DNA of 64,000 bases from Elmis aenea (taxonomy: Eukaryota > Arthropoda > Insecta > Coleoptera > Elmidae), in the NCBI GenBank assembly GCA_947652605.1, contig OX393577.1, positions 69,774,108 to 69,838,107 on the forward strand, written 5' to 3'. Made by a program: the position numbers and the translations under genes. Every line of letters starts with the position of its first letter. Positions within the stretch are counted from its first letter, which is position 1. Below the pieces are notes generated by a model. The model saw only the letters and a program-made list of their open reading frames with translations, did not search any database and had not been told where the DNA came from. Below, in pieces: positions 1 through 11,480 of this stretch.

Positions 1-1454
1 ATATTAGTTGACACATACAGTTTTACACTAATCCGTTATCTAAACAATAAAATTTGTGATAATTTGTTTACTTTTAGTGTTAAATGAGTATTATTCTGTC
101 CAAATTTCGCATAATTTGGTTACTGTAAGAGATTTTTGAACTGGGTTTAGTAATTTTTAATGATTAGCTCAGTTTTGTGCACCCACGCTTATTGTACATC
201 GTCAGGTCAAGATTTGGCGATATATCAAGAAATAACGGCGTTGAACTTTAAATATTAAATTAGATATTGGTAATCTAATGAAATGGGCTATTGTTCCGAA
301 GCATACTTATAGTTTTTTGCTCGTTTAAAATTACAACACACTTATACGAAGTTTTGTTTAAGATAAAAATGTTACTTGGTGCATGTAGGGTGGTTTCAAC
401 GCTGTCTTGTTAACGTAACCCCAGATTTTTGATGAGGAGTTATCAAAAATATTTTATAAATGCTTAATTTATTTGAGTGGTTCGTCGAGCTATAATAAAT
501 TGGTAACTAATTATGAAGGATCTGGTGTAGAAATGTTAGACCAGCTTTCAGGTTCTCATCTCTTAGCAAGTTGCAAATTAGATTGCTGCAGGAGAAGAGA
601 TGAGAGTCTAGAAATTGGTTAGCATAGAAATGTAGAAACAAGAGCTCTTCGTTAAAAAAATTAAGAATTTTTAATTAAACGTATTTACATCAACAATTTT
701 GATTCAAATGAGTTAAAAACATTTTTGTTGCATAGTTGTTTGAAATGTTTCTGTAATGAATGTATTTTCTGAGTTTAGTTTTTAATTTTAGTTACTAAAT
801 ATCGTCACAGTTGCAGTGTGTCAGAGGTTTGTTTTTTTTATTTTAAAAACTCGTGTGGATTTGTTATTCTTATCGTAAAAATTTGTAATCAATTAATTTG
901 CCGAATTTTCGTTTTGTGTAGGCCTATGCGAAAAATGTTTTTATCGAAGTCAGTGCTGACTGTTTTTGAGTCAAAAACGTTGTGTAACTTGTGTTCGGGT
1001 TATTTATAACAACTTAAAAAGCGGTCTCTGCTAAGTTCTGTTGCCATCCCGATTCGAATCTTTCGGATAATTTCTTTTAGTTCCTGTTTAATAACTTTTT
1101 GTTATACTGTTAGTCGACATTTTATAGAAATCACGTTCGCCTGTGGTTGGGCATGTTTCCGGCCGATTTTTCTTTTATTTAGTTAAGTTCTTACGGTGAT
1201 CTGTTTTGTCCGCGCTCTGTTACGAATGCGTTGAAGAGAGACATGTGTACTGTGGTTTTGGTACTAATTTTACCGTCTGTAGGACGACGTTCTCATGAAT
1301 GAAATTCCAGTATATTCTGCTGGTCGCAGATTTTCTGAATGATTCACTCCCAGTTGCGCTGTTTCCGCTAAATTCCAAATTTGATGTTCTCGTTTTTAAT
1401 TTGCTCGCAGTACTAATGTATTTTAATAACGCTCAACATACTTAGGAAGAGTTG
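1..1454. other. Non-coding stretch, GC-richer after 1020
   Basis: No reading frame here looks like a protein. The first kilobase is AT-rich except for the hairpin at 537-622, listed separately. From about 1020 to 1410 CpG dinucleotides become clearly more frequent than in the surrounding DNA. That could be a promoter or 5' exon region of the plus-strand gene whose coding exon is at 7.8 kb, but I see no TATA box or clear donor that proves the link. Confidence 0.5.
537..622 (+). ncRNA. Candidate miRNA-like hairpin
   Basis: Two 28-nt arms (537-564 and 595-622) pair over their full length with only three mismatches and about six G-U pairs. The loop-proximal 11 bp, around CTCATCTCTT / AAGAGATGAG, are perfect. 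The 30-nt loop can close further through AGCAA/TTGCT. Arm length, loop size and scattered mismatches fit an animal miRNA precursor. I do not recognise either arm as a known insect miRNA. It could instead be a small decayed inverted repeat. The strand is undetermined; plus is given by default. Confidence 0.35.
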
Positions 1455-1480
1455 TAATAATAATAATAATAATAATAATT
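1455..1480. repeat. (TAA)n microsatellite
   Basis: About eight TAA units. On the minus strand this is an ATT/TTA run directly at the 3' end of the LINE fragment at 1455-1740. CR1-like LINEs often end in such short simple repeats, so it is probably the tail of that insertion. Confidence 0.85.
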
Positions 1481-1740
1481 TATTCACATTGACACATTGT
1501 ACATAAATTTGTACAAATAGTTTATGAAAAGTCATAAATACAAAAAATACAGAATACCAATGCAAATGCAATATACAAATACAAATACAATTAGATATTA
1601 CATTTAGATACAATAAAATCCTAGTTTTCTAGAAAAAAGAAAAACTCTTCAATCAAATGAAACTCACGCTGTATTAGATAAATTTTCAATGTATTATTAA
1701 ACAATTTTAAATTGGCATTTAAACGAACTACTTTATCATT
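1455..1740 (-). mobile_element. 5'-truncated LINE copy (3' end only)
   Basis: This segment is a diverged second copy of the 3' end of the LINE beside it. Phrases such as GTTTATGAAAAGTC, ACATTTAGATA, TAGTTTTCT and ACTCTTCAAT appear here and again, in the same order and orientation, at about 1880-2060. It contains the last part of the reading frame and the 3' tail and ends in the TAA microsatellite. The two copies are separated by about 100 bp of AT-rich sequence. It is either a separate dead-on-arrival insertion or a duplication of the element's 3' end. Confidence 0.7.
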
Positions 1741-1797
1741 CATTTTTAAACTTGTCGAAAGCAATGCAATCGTCAATTACAAATATAAAATTTGAGC

Positions 1798-1818
1798 AAT
1801 AAATAAATAAATAAATAA
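1798..1818. repeat. (AAAT)n microsatellite
   Basis: Five AAAT/TAAA units between the two LINE 3' ends. It may be part of a tail or of the target-site region. Confidence 0.75.
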
Positions 1819-1835
1819 GCTCTTTATAATAACAA

Positions 1836-3312
1836 AATTTTGTAAATATAATTATAATAATAGTAATAGTTTTTTCACAATTGACTACATAGTTTGTGAA
1901 AAGTCCTAAGTAAAATACAAAATACAAAAAATTCAGAAAGCACAATGCAGTATACATAAATACAAATAAAAAAAAGAAAAATACAAACAGATGATACATT
2001 TAGATAACTACAGCAAAGCCTTAGTTTTCTGAAATGAACTCTTCAATTGAGTAAAACTCGCGCAGTATTAGATACCTTTTTAATTTTTTCTTAAACAATG
2101 TTAAATTTTCAATTGCTTTAATATCAAGGTTTAGTTTATTATAAAATTTAATGCAATTATAAAAACAACCCTTCTCATACAAAGAGGTACAATGTACAGG
2201 TACCCGCAAATCATTCGATCTTAATGAATATTTGTGGTAAGTTGCTGTTGATTTGTTTACAAAATAATTAATATTTTTTCTAAAGAAAAAAAGGCACTTA
2301 TAGATGTATACAGATGGAACTGTCATAATTCCCAAGTTGACAAAATGACCGCGACATGTCTCCGAACTCCTCAGATTTTGCATTGTTCTAACGACACGTT
2401 TTTGCAATAAAAAAACATTGTGGCAACGCGAAGACGCGAAGCGCCCCAGAAGATTATACCATATGTTATAATGCTATTAAAATTCCCATGGTACATAGTC
2501 AACATAGTACTTTTATTAACAACGCGACTCAGCCTTCTCATGGCAAAACACACTGTGCCTAATTTGTTGCATAGTTCAGTTACATGTCGCGACCACTTCA
2601 TATGTTCATCGACATGAACTCCTAGAAATTTTGTTTGCTTAACTAAGGAAATAATACAATTATTTAAATTGACATTTACAGGTACCGTAATCTTGCTTCT
2701 ATCTGATCTAAAGGCCACACATTGAGTTTTTTCTGTGTTTAGAACTAGTTTATTAGTTGTAAACCATCCCAACATACTATAAAAAACATCAAGTAATTGT
2801 ACAACCATACCATCCATTGATTTTCCCTTGATTAGAAAGTTTGTGTCATCTGCATATGTGTCAATAAGACAGTTTTCTAAATGTGGTAGGCTAGCTAAGT
2901 CATTGACATATATAATAAACAAAAGGGGCCCTAGTATACTACCTTGTGGTACCCCCATACTGATGTTCTTTGTAGTGGATGTATAATTTATCCCCTTATT
3001 ATTGATTTTAACTTTCTGACATCTATTGTTTAAATATGATGTTAATAATTTCAGTGGTATTCCCCTGACACCATAGCGTTCTAACTTTTGTAACAAGATC
3101 GAATGGTTAATGGTGTCAAAGGCCTTTGACAAATCAAGAAACGTGCCAAGCACTGCCTCTCGATTATCAAAGGCGGACAATATATATTCAGACATTTCAT
3201 ATATGGCCGAATCAGTTGATTTGCCCTTTATGAAACCATGTTGACTGCAAGCCAACAATTTATTTTTTGTTAAATGTTTTAATAGTCTATTATATATAAC
3301 AGTTTCGAATAA
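1836..3312 (-). mobile_element. CR1-like non-LTR retrotransposon, 5'-truncated
   Basis: The element holds the second half of a LINE ORF2 and the 3' UTR. The minus-strand translation opens inside the reverse transcriptase fingers and runs through the palm and thumb to the typical C-terminal tail. The endonuclease and ORF1 are missing, as in most LINE copies truncated at the 5' end. The junction lies near 3312, beyond which similarity to the family pattern stops. The 3' end near 1836 is AT-rich and repeat-like. The family call (CR1/L2-like within the Jockey superfamily) comes from motif pattern only. Confidence 0.8.
2021..3312 (-). pseudogene. Reverse transcriptase (LINE ORF2), frameshifted fragment
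   Basis: This encodes the RNA-directed DNA polymerase of the LINE. In order on the minus strand: QHGFIKGKST (fingers), FLDLSKAFDTINHS (motif A, catalytic Asp), GVPQGSILGPLLFIIYVND (motif B), YADDTN (motif C, the two catalytic Asp) and YGIIFWGAS near the thumb. A frame change around 2407-2412, at a run of seven T on the minus strand, moves the frame to QKRVVRTM. The tail then runs through CRGHF, TVPSVYIY and YNKL to a stop at 2021. Apart from that shift the frame is open for roughly 420 codons, so the copy is fairly young. The lack of an endonuclease makes it non-autonomous. Confidence 0.85.
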
Positions 3313-3935
3313 TAATCTTTATTTGTTCTATATATCCAAATAGGCGCACAACATGTCACAATAATATTAGATAGTTTGCAGAAACACTGAAAATTATATT
3401 AACGCAAAAGAGTTTTTAAAGGAAGCACCATTTAAGTATTCACTAACTCCATAGTAAGCTTTAGAAATTAGAACATTTCTTGATTTCTTCTTCAAGTCGT
3501 GGCTGGGAAGATTTTTTATACTTTCAGGTGTCACATTTTTTATATATAGCAATAATTGTGGAGGCAACATTTTTTTGAAGATAGGTATATTTGAAGCAAT
3601 CGGGCTTTAGATTTTTTTTAATGTCGGATATTGGCTGCATGGTTTCTTATATTCTCTTCGAACAGATCAAAATTATTTCTTACGAAAAGGATGGCTTCGA
3701 GAATGAATAAGCCGTTAAATGTTAATATTTCTTTGTCACGAAAAGTGTCTAAGGTTAAATTGTTTTAACACATTTTTTTTTAACACACCTTATGGGAGTT
3801 TTAGATGGTAGACTTTGTTTAAAATATAAACTATCAAACGTTAAAAGAAAAAAAAGTTCTTCTGGATGTCTAAACAAATTACAATGTTTTTAAATTATAG
3901 TAATTTGTTTAAAACTTCATACACACGTTATTAAT
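3313..3935. other. AT-rich stretch, nothing recognised
   Basis: I see no gene, tandem repeat or transposon motif. There are several T- and A-runs but no reading frame with protein character. Confidence 0.5.
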
Positions 3936-4185
3936 GAAAGTGGAAATGCGTTGTTTGGTTTCTCTTTAATATTTGTAGAATATATAAAGAGTACTCCAAA
4001 ACGAATGAATTTTTTCAAGAAAAAATGCAAGCCTATACATTTAAAACTTTCCTTAAGAGTGTAAAGAGCTGTAAAAAATTGTTTTAGGCCGTTCTTAAAC
4101 AAACAAAAGGCAAAATGCTTAGGGTATTCATAACATTTTTGTAAAATATAGAGACCATTGCAAAACATTTAAATTTTAAAAGCAT
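3936..4185 (+). repeat. Dispersed ~170-bp satellite, about 1.5 units
   Basis: Two partial units about 169 bp apart carry the marker phrases of the satellite seen at 22.6 kb: GGCTGTAAAAAA-like (here GAGCTGTAAAAAATTG), TTTTAGGCCGTT, AAACAAAC, AAATGCTTAGGG and AGACCATTGCAAAAC. It is the leftmost of five loci and in the orientation called plus here. The short open frames across it are a by-product of the repeat. Confidence 0.7.
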
Positions 4186-7100
4186 GAACAGTTCTTTAGA
4201 ATTGATGATTCGATAACGCTGAATACAATTTTTCATTGCAAAGTTGATTAGGAACATTCTGCACCACGTCTATATTTTTGTTCACATAGGTACCTACTTA
4301 TATTTATCGCGTTGGGTCTTGTATTAGTTCTGAAAGATAATAGTTTTTACGACAATAACCAAGTAAGCTGAAACACGTTATTAATCTTCAACCCGACCCC
4401 GCCGTTGACTGCTTCGTTTGGATACATACGCAGATATTTTTTCATGGCTTTGATAATTTACGACCCTCACTAACCAATATTTCAACAACTTATTAGCATG
4501 TAAGCGGCGCAACGAATGAATCAAACGGCCCATAACTCATTCACTAATCGGCCTTACGAACAGTTAATTATGTATTTGTTAAATAAGATGTTAACTCTTG
4601 GCCGTATTTCGTTAACCGCTGTTTTTGCACCCGCTGCGGTTTTTGGCGAGGTCTTTCTGCGGATTGGGGAATTCGATAAGCGTTGTGTTTGAAAATCGTG
4701 TCGCAACAACTTTTCAAAATCATTCGAATGGAAATGTGCGATTTTTGGTTATCTCTTCGACTTTGCGGGGTAGAAAATTCTCGTGTGAAGAGACGGATGC
4801 TGCCGTTCACAATTCTATTGCAAAACTTCCGAAAGAATATTGGTTGGGAACTTTGAACGAGTGGAATGTATAAATATTTTATCGTCAAAGGGAAGAAATT
4901 TGAATTAGAATTTTGCAAAATGTTAATCGTGTTTTTAATTCTCAACTAATTCAGCTTGACCACCTTGTGTATGTGAATCAAGAATTGCTTGTACATTAGC
5001 ACGTACAGCCTTGGTTATGAGCTTTATTTTTTTTCAGCGATTTGGCGCAGAATACACCAACAATAAAAACGATTGCGGAAAAAAACATGCGAGATATTTG
5101 CACGTACGTACCTTTAGAATCGAACTATACAGAGTGGTTTAATATCGTTGGACTATTTTAACGTTCATTGTGTAATTCAAAGTTGAAAATCACATCACAG
5201 AAACGTTTCGCTAGGCTGCGAGTGTTAACGTAAAATACATTGCTTTGTTTGTTAATAAGAGAGCACGCGAAGTTGAAGATGGACAAATTTTTTTAGACTT
5301 TTAAACGATTCTGCCTGCAACACTAAAGACAGTTACAAATTATAATATATGCGGAGTGAAGCATAGGTTAATACACGTTTAGTTTTAAATTGCACATGCA
5401 TTCCCATGCATAAATTACAAACGGTTTTGAAGTCGGCGAATATCGCTCTCATTTTATGGGTTTATGATGGAACGCCACGTGGTGTTTAATTTTTGTATAC
5501 TTAGTTTGTCGGTAACTTCCCTAAAAAGCTCAAATGAATACACAAAAACGCAGGATCATTGCGTTATTAAATGAAAATGTACGTTCGAAAGTATATTGAT
5601 CGATTAAAAATAAAAGAATTAACGTTTATGCAAGTTTATCATTTTGGTTTCAGGGTTTGTATGATTTGGTGGGCAATTTTAAAGTAGCTTTGACCATTGC
5701 ATGATTCTTTGTAGTATATAATATTTAAAAAAATGTGGATCGAAGGATAGTTAACGATTTAAACATTAAACTATGAAACTATCGATAAGAAACGTACATT
5801 CTCTCAAAAATTTATTTGTGTTAATCTCATTAAAAACTTTTAGGCCGTAGGATAGTTAGCCATATGATTTTAATGTGAAATTATCTGAAATAAATATATA
5901 TTTCTCCCCTCTATTAGTGTTGTGTATAGCTGGCAGTCGTCATTAAGAAAATTAGTGCAAAACCCTTGATTTGCAGTTTAGGAACTAACAGGTTAATGTA
6001 ATCATTGTGGGATCTTTTTTAGCTAAATTTGATGTGGTAAATGTTAGTTAGTTAATATATTTCAACTAACTTAAGTCTGTAGTGTCATGTTGCTTTGGAA
6101 TAATAACTGTTCGTTTGTCAACTTGGGCTGTACCAGAGTTAACTTATTTTTTGTGTCAAAATTGACTACAAAAATGGCACTTGCTTGAACAGTTTTAGCC
6201 CTAAGATAATATGGACATCTTACAAACTCTTCCGATGGTTAATCAAACCTTGGTCAACAAAAGAACAGGCTTTAGATTAGAATTTGCCACCAATTTATAC
6301 GCACTTTGCGAATACATTAACACATAAATTAATATTCGAACCCACATTAGGTAAATGCTATTGCAAATTTATACCTTTTCTTCGTTGATGTACAGGGTGT
6401 CAGTAATTTTAGACTCTGCATGGGTATTTCGGCTATTTTCAAATCGACGAAGATGGTAAAGCATGGGGAACGTTGCAAAATTATTGAATAAAAGCTAGAA
6501 AAAAAAACTCTTTTTGTTTCCCCATTTGTAGATACATACAAAAAACACAATTCTTTGAGGCATTTTTTATTGACCATACTCTGAACTTTGCATCAGAATT
6601 TTTGTCTGTTCGAGCTATCATCTCTTATTATTTTCAGATTATTTAAGAACGAACTAAGAACAGTCTATACCCATTATAACGATTTTATTATCATGTTTTT
6701 GTTATCTGCGTTCGTTGCAGTACGGTAACCTAATATTATTGTAGGCTGTAAGAAGTTTCTAGCGAAACTTTTAAATACTTTCACGTTAGTTGTTTTGAGT
6801 GATCTATTCCATGCAAGCTGCAGTCACCAGCACGACATCTCGTATATCAGTGCACTACACTTGCATAGCGATGGTTTCAGGTAATGGTTCACATTGACGG
6901 AATAACAATTAACAGAGACTTGCAGAAAAACTAGCACAGCTCTCGTGCGCCAAGCGGTTGCCTTTTAATGACACCCCTGTTCCTTAATTAATTAAACATG
7001 CATGGTGAAGTATAAAACGTGTATCAAATACAACGTGTTAAGGGCCTATAGCAATTAATTGTGGCAATTATACATATTGCAAGGGCATTTCCCTAGTTTC

Positions 7101-7784
7101 GTGAAAGCATATGTTGGTTACATAAATAAGTTTAAAAAATTTTAAGTGGATTTTTAACGTTATTTTGCTATTAGTGGACAACTTTACTTTTTTGTTAAAT
7201 ACCAAATTTTCTATGAACTAAATTAATTTTATTCACAGTATATTTTATAACCTGCAAAAAAACTAGTTAGTATTAAGTAATTTTATCAGCGTTTTTGTAA
7301 AATATTGAAGGTTATTTAGGTGGCCAATTTTCTATAAGCAAAAGGATTTCTTTGGCCCATAGTGTGAAATACACGAGGCAGTGTTGGAGCAATGTTATCC
7401 TGAGGAGCAAAGTTTTCCAAACTTACATTAAAAATGATTAGAAAGGGCCCCAAAAACTTTCAAATACTAGTATTTGAATCGATTGAGCCATGCCCCAAAA
7501 TTTTGCTTGCCTTGATTTTCCAAATTCACCTATAATGGGTCTAAGAAATTTTTACAGACGAACCACTAGATTTCAGGACTTGAGTTAGGTGTAAATAAAT
7601 GTTATGTAAATAATTTAACATTCCAAACAGTTGTCCTATTCCATTGTGTGATGATTCGATCATGAGGGAATTAAATTTATTGATATATCCTTTATAGAGT
7701 AGACAAAATCAATTCGCTACACTTACGACCCAAGAAAGTTCTGGTGCTGTAAAATGTTCTAAAGTTGTGTCTCCTTTGTTGCAG
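4186..7784. other. Gene-free stretch with two short element ends
   Basis: Mostly AT-rich. At 4568-4945 overlapping frames are open on both strands (125 and about 80 codons) in a slightly GC-richer patch. Neither resembles a known family, so I treat them as chance or as a conserved non-coding block. TATACAGAGTGG at 5126 and TACAGGGTGT at 6391 belong to the recurring short-element ends described separately. The last 45 bases lead into the splice acceptor of the next gene. Confidence 0.5.
6391..6583. mobile_element. Candidate short element with ACAGGGTGT-type ends
   Basis: The left end reads TACAGGGTGTCAGTAATTTT. The possible right end near 6572-6583, reverse-complemented, reads GTTCAGAGTATGG. 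The internal CATGGGTATTTCGGC also appears, inverted and slightly changed, beside the TGTACAG end at 13917. It has no coding capacity. The pairing of the two ends is an inference from imperfect similarity. Confidence 0.35.
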
Positions 7785-8202
7785 ATTCAGACTGAGAGGA
7801 AAAATGGAACCAACCACTCGTTTTCGCTATGGTGGATGTTCTTTTGAACTGGAAATTTGCTACTTACCATCGCTAGCCCCTGTGGTCAAAACACCAAACG
7901 ACCACGTTGGTAGTAATGGGAATACTCCGACGAAATCCATCCTCAAAAATGGAACAGCAAATTTTGGAACGCAAGCATTCGATAATCTAATTAACAGCGA
8001 AGGAAATGGACAGAAGAATGGTGCCGGCAATTCCGTTCTGTGCTCTAATTTCTTGGTTCCGTTTGTTTCTATGCCGCCAAATCGAATCGGGATTCGGCGT
8101 AAGAGACTTAAAGGTGATTCTTGGTGTTATAAAAAAGTATGTGAAGAAGTTCTTGCTTTAACAGCCACCGACTTAAAATCGGCTGTCGAATCTTCGGTTT
8201 GA
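7785..8202 (+). CDS. Orphan protein, 132 residues, in one coding exon (ATG at 7804)
   Basis: I do not recognise this gene. A strong acceptor (TCCTTTGTTGCAG, ending 7784) opens the exon. The first ATG, at 7804, begins MEPTTRFRYGG and the frame runs to TGA at 8200-8202. The 19 bases before the ATG would be 5' UTR spliced to one or more upstream exons. The protein has a mixed hydrophobic start (CSFELEICYLPSLAP), then a polar middle rich in Asn, Gly and Ser (NDHVGSNGNTPTKSILKNGT). A basic patch, RIGIRRKRLK, follows, and then a short helical-looking tail ending SAVESSV. I see no signal peptide, membrane segment or catalytic motif. The basic patch could be a nuclear signal. Base composition is clearly more coding-like than the flanks. 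The open frame extends upstream only to 7765, without an ATG, so the start is well placed. Alternatively this could be the last coding exon of a longer spliced gene, with the true start further upstream. Confidence 0.6.
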
Positions 8203-8385
8203 GGTTTTTGGATTTCGTTTTCGTTTCGTGGAATAACTCTTTTTTTTATTAGTCAGATGAAATGTACTTGTACAAAATGGTTTTTTATAAGAAAGATAAA
8301 TATTTTAAGGTTTAGGAAATTATGTTTATTTTATTTAGTGGTTGTGGTACATTTAAGTTGATCTGTGCATCGCAATATTGATTAA

Positions 8386-8391
8386 AATAAA
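8386..8391 (+). promoter_or_regulatory. AATAAA poly(A) signal of the 7.8-kb gene
   Basis: A canonical AATAAA lies 184 bases after the stop codon, followed by GT/T-rich sequence at about 8402-8422 (GTATTGTTGTTTTTTTTT), as expected downstream of a cleavage site. The implied 3' UTR of about 200 nt is normal for an insect mRNA. Confidence 0.5.
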
Positions 8392-8399
8392 TGAATACT

Positions 8400-11300
8400 G
8401 CAGTGTATTGTTGTTTTTTTTTCCGTAACGGACTATTTTTACCTGTGTGTTAATTGTGAAAGTTAATTTGGCTGGTTGGTGTGCGCAAAAACAAAGTAAG
8501 GATATGGTTTTGTAATTGCAGTGGCAGTCAATTGTCAAGTTGTGCTTAATTAATGTATTACGCTCGACAATTAAAACAGAATTTCGAGGTGTGACCACAG
8601 AAAATTCTTGAATTTTTGATATGACTTTTAAGTTATAAAGTGGTCATATTTGCGTTGCCCTACAATTTTATTTGTTGATTTACCTTGGGGCGTGATTTAA
8701 GTCTGTCGCTTTCACATGTAAAATGGATATGAAATGAAATTTTGAGTTATTTTTTAATGAAGCAACAAACTTTTATTCTGTATTTTTAATCAGTATTAAA
8801 AAAACATTGAAATTGTGTCCCAAACATTGTGAAGAAAAATTGTATGTAGCAGTTGTGTTAAGCTTATTATACAAGGTGTCCCAAGTTTAAAACGAATTGC
8901 CTGGAATATTAAGCTTGCTTTGAGAAAATATGAAACATTTTTTCGAAAAAATTTTTACAATTTCTTCAAAATTTCGAATAATTTTGATGAAATCGTATGC
9001 AGATTGCTCCCCGTTGTTTTTTTAAATGTAAGAGATCTTTTGGGGCCTTCCAAAACCAAACGAGAAAACAATGATCCTAGGACGCCCTTTACAAAATATT
9101 TTGCAACCCATTTCCCTCAACATCAAAAAAGTTTTAAGGCTTTTTAATACTTCCACCTAAATAAATTAATTCAAAATATCTCGAAGGGTGTCAGCGTTTC
9201 ACAATTTAGTACGCGAATTACCAAAATTGATTAAAAAGTCTTGTTATTTAACGGCCCCCAACAAGTGTATGAAATTATTATAGGGCACGTGTCATTTAAA
9301 AACCACCTGTCACGTGACACCTGATGCAACTAGCAGTTGACCCTTTGGTGGTAGTCCGTTAATTCATGCATTATCAATGAATGTCGTACAGCTACCATAT
9401 GGGATAACCAGTAGTTACAATCAGTCAAGTGTTTAGTGTTCTTAGTCCCCTTGTGTTGTATTAATTATTACTTTTTTGTTCCAATTGAATGCAACGTCCG
9501 TCCTTTACCATGTGTTGTTACCAAGTTTGGCGGTAGATTTATTTTTCGTTATTTAAATTATTCAAAACGCTATAATTTTTGGTTGATTTTGTTTGTAGAG
9601 TTAATGGTCAGTTAATATGCTAATTGGTTGTTTTAGCAAGAATTAAAGCCCACATTTTAATAGCTATGTAAAATACATAGTTCTGTTCATGAAAAAAGGC
9701 AGCAAATTTTTCTAGCATTATTCAAACACTTTGATGAAAAAGTAATTGTTTAAATTTAAACAAATTTCAAGTGATGTTAAAGTGGCATTATACAAACGTA
9801 AATTATGCAACTTTTATTATACACTTTTTTGGCTTTATATAAAAAGCTTTATTTTGTTTAATATGACTTTAATTTTTACTTTCGCCATAGTTGAAAAGAC
9901 AATTCAAAATTACATGAAAACGGTAGAAGATAAAAATATTTTGTTTATGTAGAATTATAGTGTATGTTGAATCCTATAAAAAAAACCTTACTAACTTATT
10001 TTAATTAAAGTTAAAACTACGAAATTATCTTAAAAATTCAAAATTTTGAAATTGTATCTTGAAAACAATAAAACACGTTGAAAACTCAACTTTTGGCATT
10101 ATTCTAAACGTTGCTATGGTGAAGTAAACAAAGATTCTAAAATTTTAGTGCGTTGCCATGGTGAATAAACAAGGATTCTAAAATTTTATTGCGTTGCCAT
10201 GGTGAAGGTAAAGAAAAATTTATCCGATTGCATTAGCAAGGTTCCTATTAATCCGCTAGCAAACGTGATAAATCGTATGCATTTGCATTGACATTAATGA
10301 CAGTAGTGGAATTAACGTGGAAAAAGTTATGAATTAAAAATATGGTTTTCAAGACGCTGTGTTTGTTCATATGTTATAAAAACGCGCGTGAAACGTCAAT
10401 TAACAAACGTCATTTACAAAGACGAGGTTGATTAAAATGAGTGGAGTGGCCTTTTCAACTTTTTATACACACAAATACACACATATACAGGAAGAAACGC
10501 ACAATATAGTGATACTCATTAATTTCGTATCGCTTCTTGGCTTAAGTTTTGCACCATGCTGTAATTGGGATGCTGTGATCGATAAGGTCGCTTTTTGCTC
10601 GAATTCTATGATGAGCACATGATGTCCTTGGTGACCGCATGCGTTTTTTGAGTTTGCGCACTTGCTAATCGATTGATAAAAATCTTGACACGTGTACCGT
10701 GATGTACCTCTGCCGTTTTAGGCTTTAGAATGCAGCTTTCTGTGTGTGATATTTAATCAATGTGCGCTTTTCAATGAATAAATTAAGTGTTTGAAGTGCA
10801 ATCATTTGTCGAGTATCTTGTAGTTGTAAACTATAACGCATCTAAATGTGAATGCAAGAGCTTATTTGTACAACTTGCCGGAGCTGTGTCAACTTGGAAG
10901 GTTTGATTATTACTTAATTTATTTTGCAAGCTTTTTAGTGCATGCCTGTTTAATTAATTAACCGTTTTGAATGTGATTTAATATTAACAACTAACTGGCC
11001 ACTGTGTATTGCATAAGCGGATGCCACCAAGGCAATCCCATCTTATTTTTGAGTTTGTCAAATGTTGGCTTCCTTAATCATTTTACATAAAAATTTCAAA
11101 ATGGCGTGGACCAGCCATTTGCAAATTTGGCGCACAGTTTGAAATGCTTTAAGTTATTTGAATGTTCACTGTTGTTTTTTGCAACACACGTTATATTTGT
11201 TGAAAAGTAAAATCGTAATGTTTTTTGTGGGATTGATTAAAAAATGTTAATGTTCTTATAAAAAAATGTTGTTCTTATACAATTTTTTTCTCTAAAACAG
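8400..11300. other. Gene-free stretch
   Basis: AT-rich and largely featureless. TATACAAGGTGTCCCAAG near 8870 is another ACAGGGTGT-type end. A 42-bp minisatellite sits at 10109-10206. A 61-codon frame from ATG 10437 has low-complexity, His/Thr-rich content and no splice or family support, so I do not call it a gene. Confidence 0.5.
10109..10206. repeat. 42-bp minisatellite, 2.4 units
   Basis: Units start at 10109, 10151 and 10192. Each begins CGTTGCCATGGTGAA and continues AAACAAGGATTCTAAAATTT. The units differ by a few bases and one single-base indel. Confidence 0.85.
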
Positions 11301-11480
11301 GCTCCGGGAAAAATGCAGACAATGCAAGTTGCAGTAGCTTGGAACTGCCTCTGAACGACTTTTGTAGCTGCAGTGAAGCGTTTTTTTAACTGCAAAAATG
11401 ACTCCAAGAGTTATTGGAGATAGCTTTTTTGCTTTGGCTTCGTTCAGAGAGAACTGTGGCATAGAGTTTTGCACACACAG
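11301..11480 (+). other. Candidate 5' exon A
   Basis: The segment is bounded by a pyrimidine-rich acceptor (TTTTTTTCTCTAAAACAG) and a near-perfect donor (CACACAG|GTATGT). An ATG at 11398 opens MTPRVIGDSFFALASF..., but splicing to the exon at 11706 meets a stop three codons later. The exon would therefore be mainly 5' UTR with a short upstream frame. The following intron would be 225 nt, a normal insect size. There is no other evidence of transcription. Confidence 0.3.

Noticed and set aside
818..1009. 63-codon plus-strand frame, Cys/Phe-rich
   Set aside because: Low-complexity T-rich DNA gives such frames by chance; no ATG context, splice or family support.
1045..1075. GATTCGAATC, reminiscent of a tRNA B box
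   Set aside because: No acceptor stem, A box or anticodon arm can be formed around it.
10437..10622. 61-codon frame MSGVAFSTFYTHKYTH...
   Set aside because: No splice sites, promoter or family; content follows a local ACACA-rich repeat.
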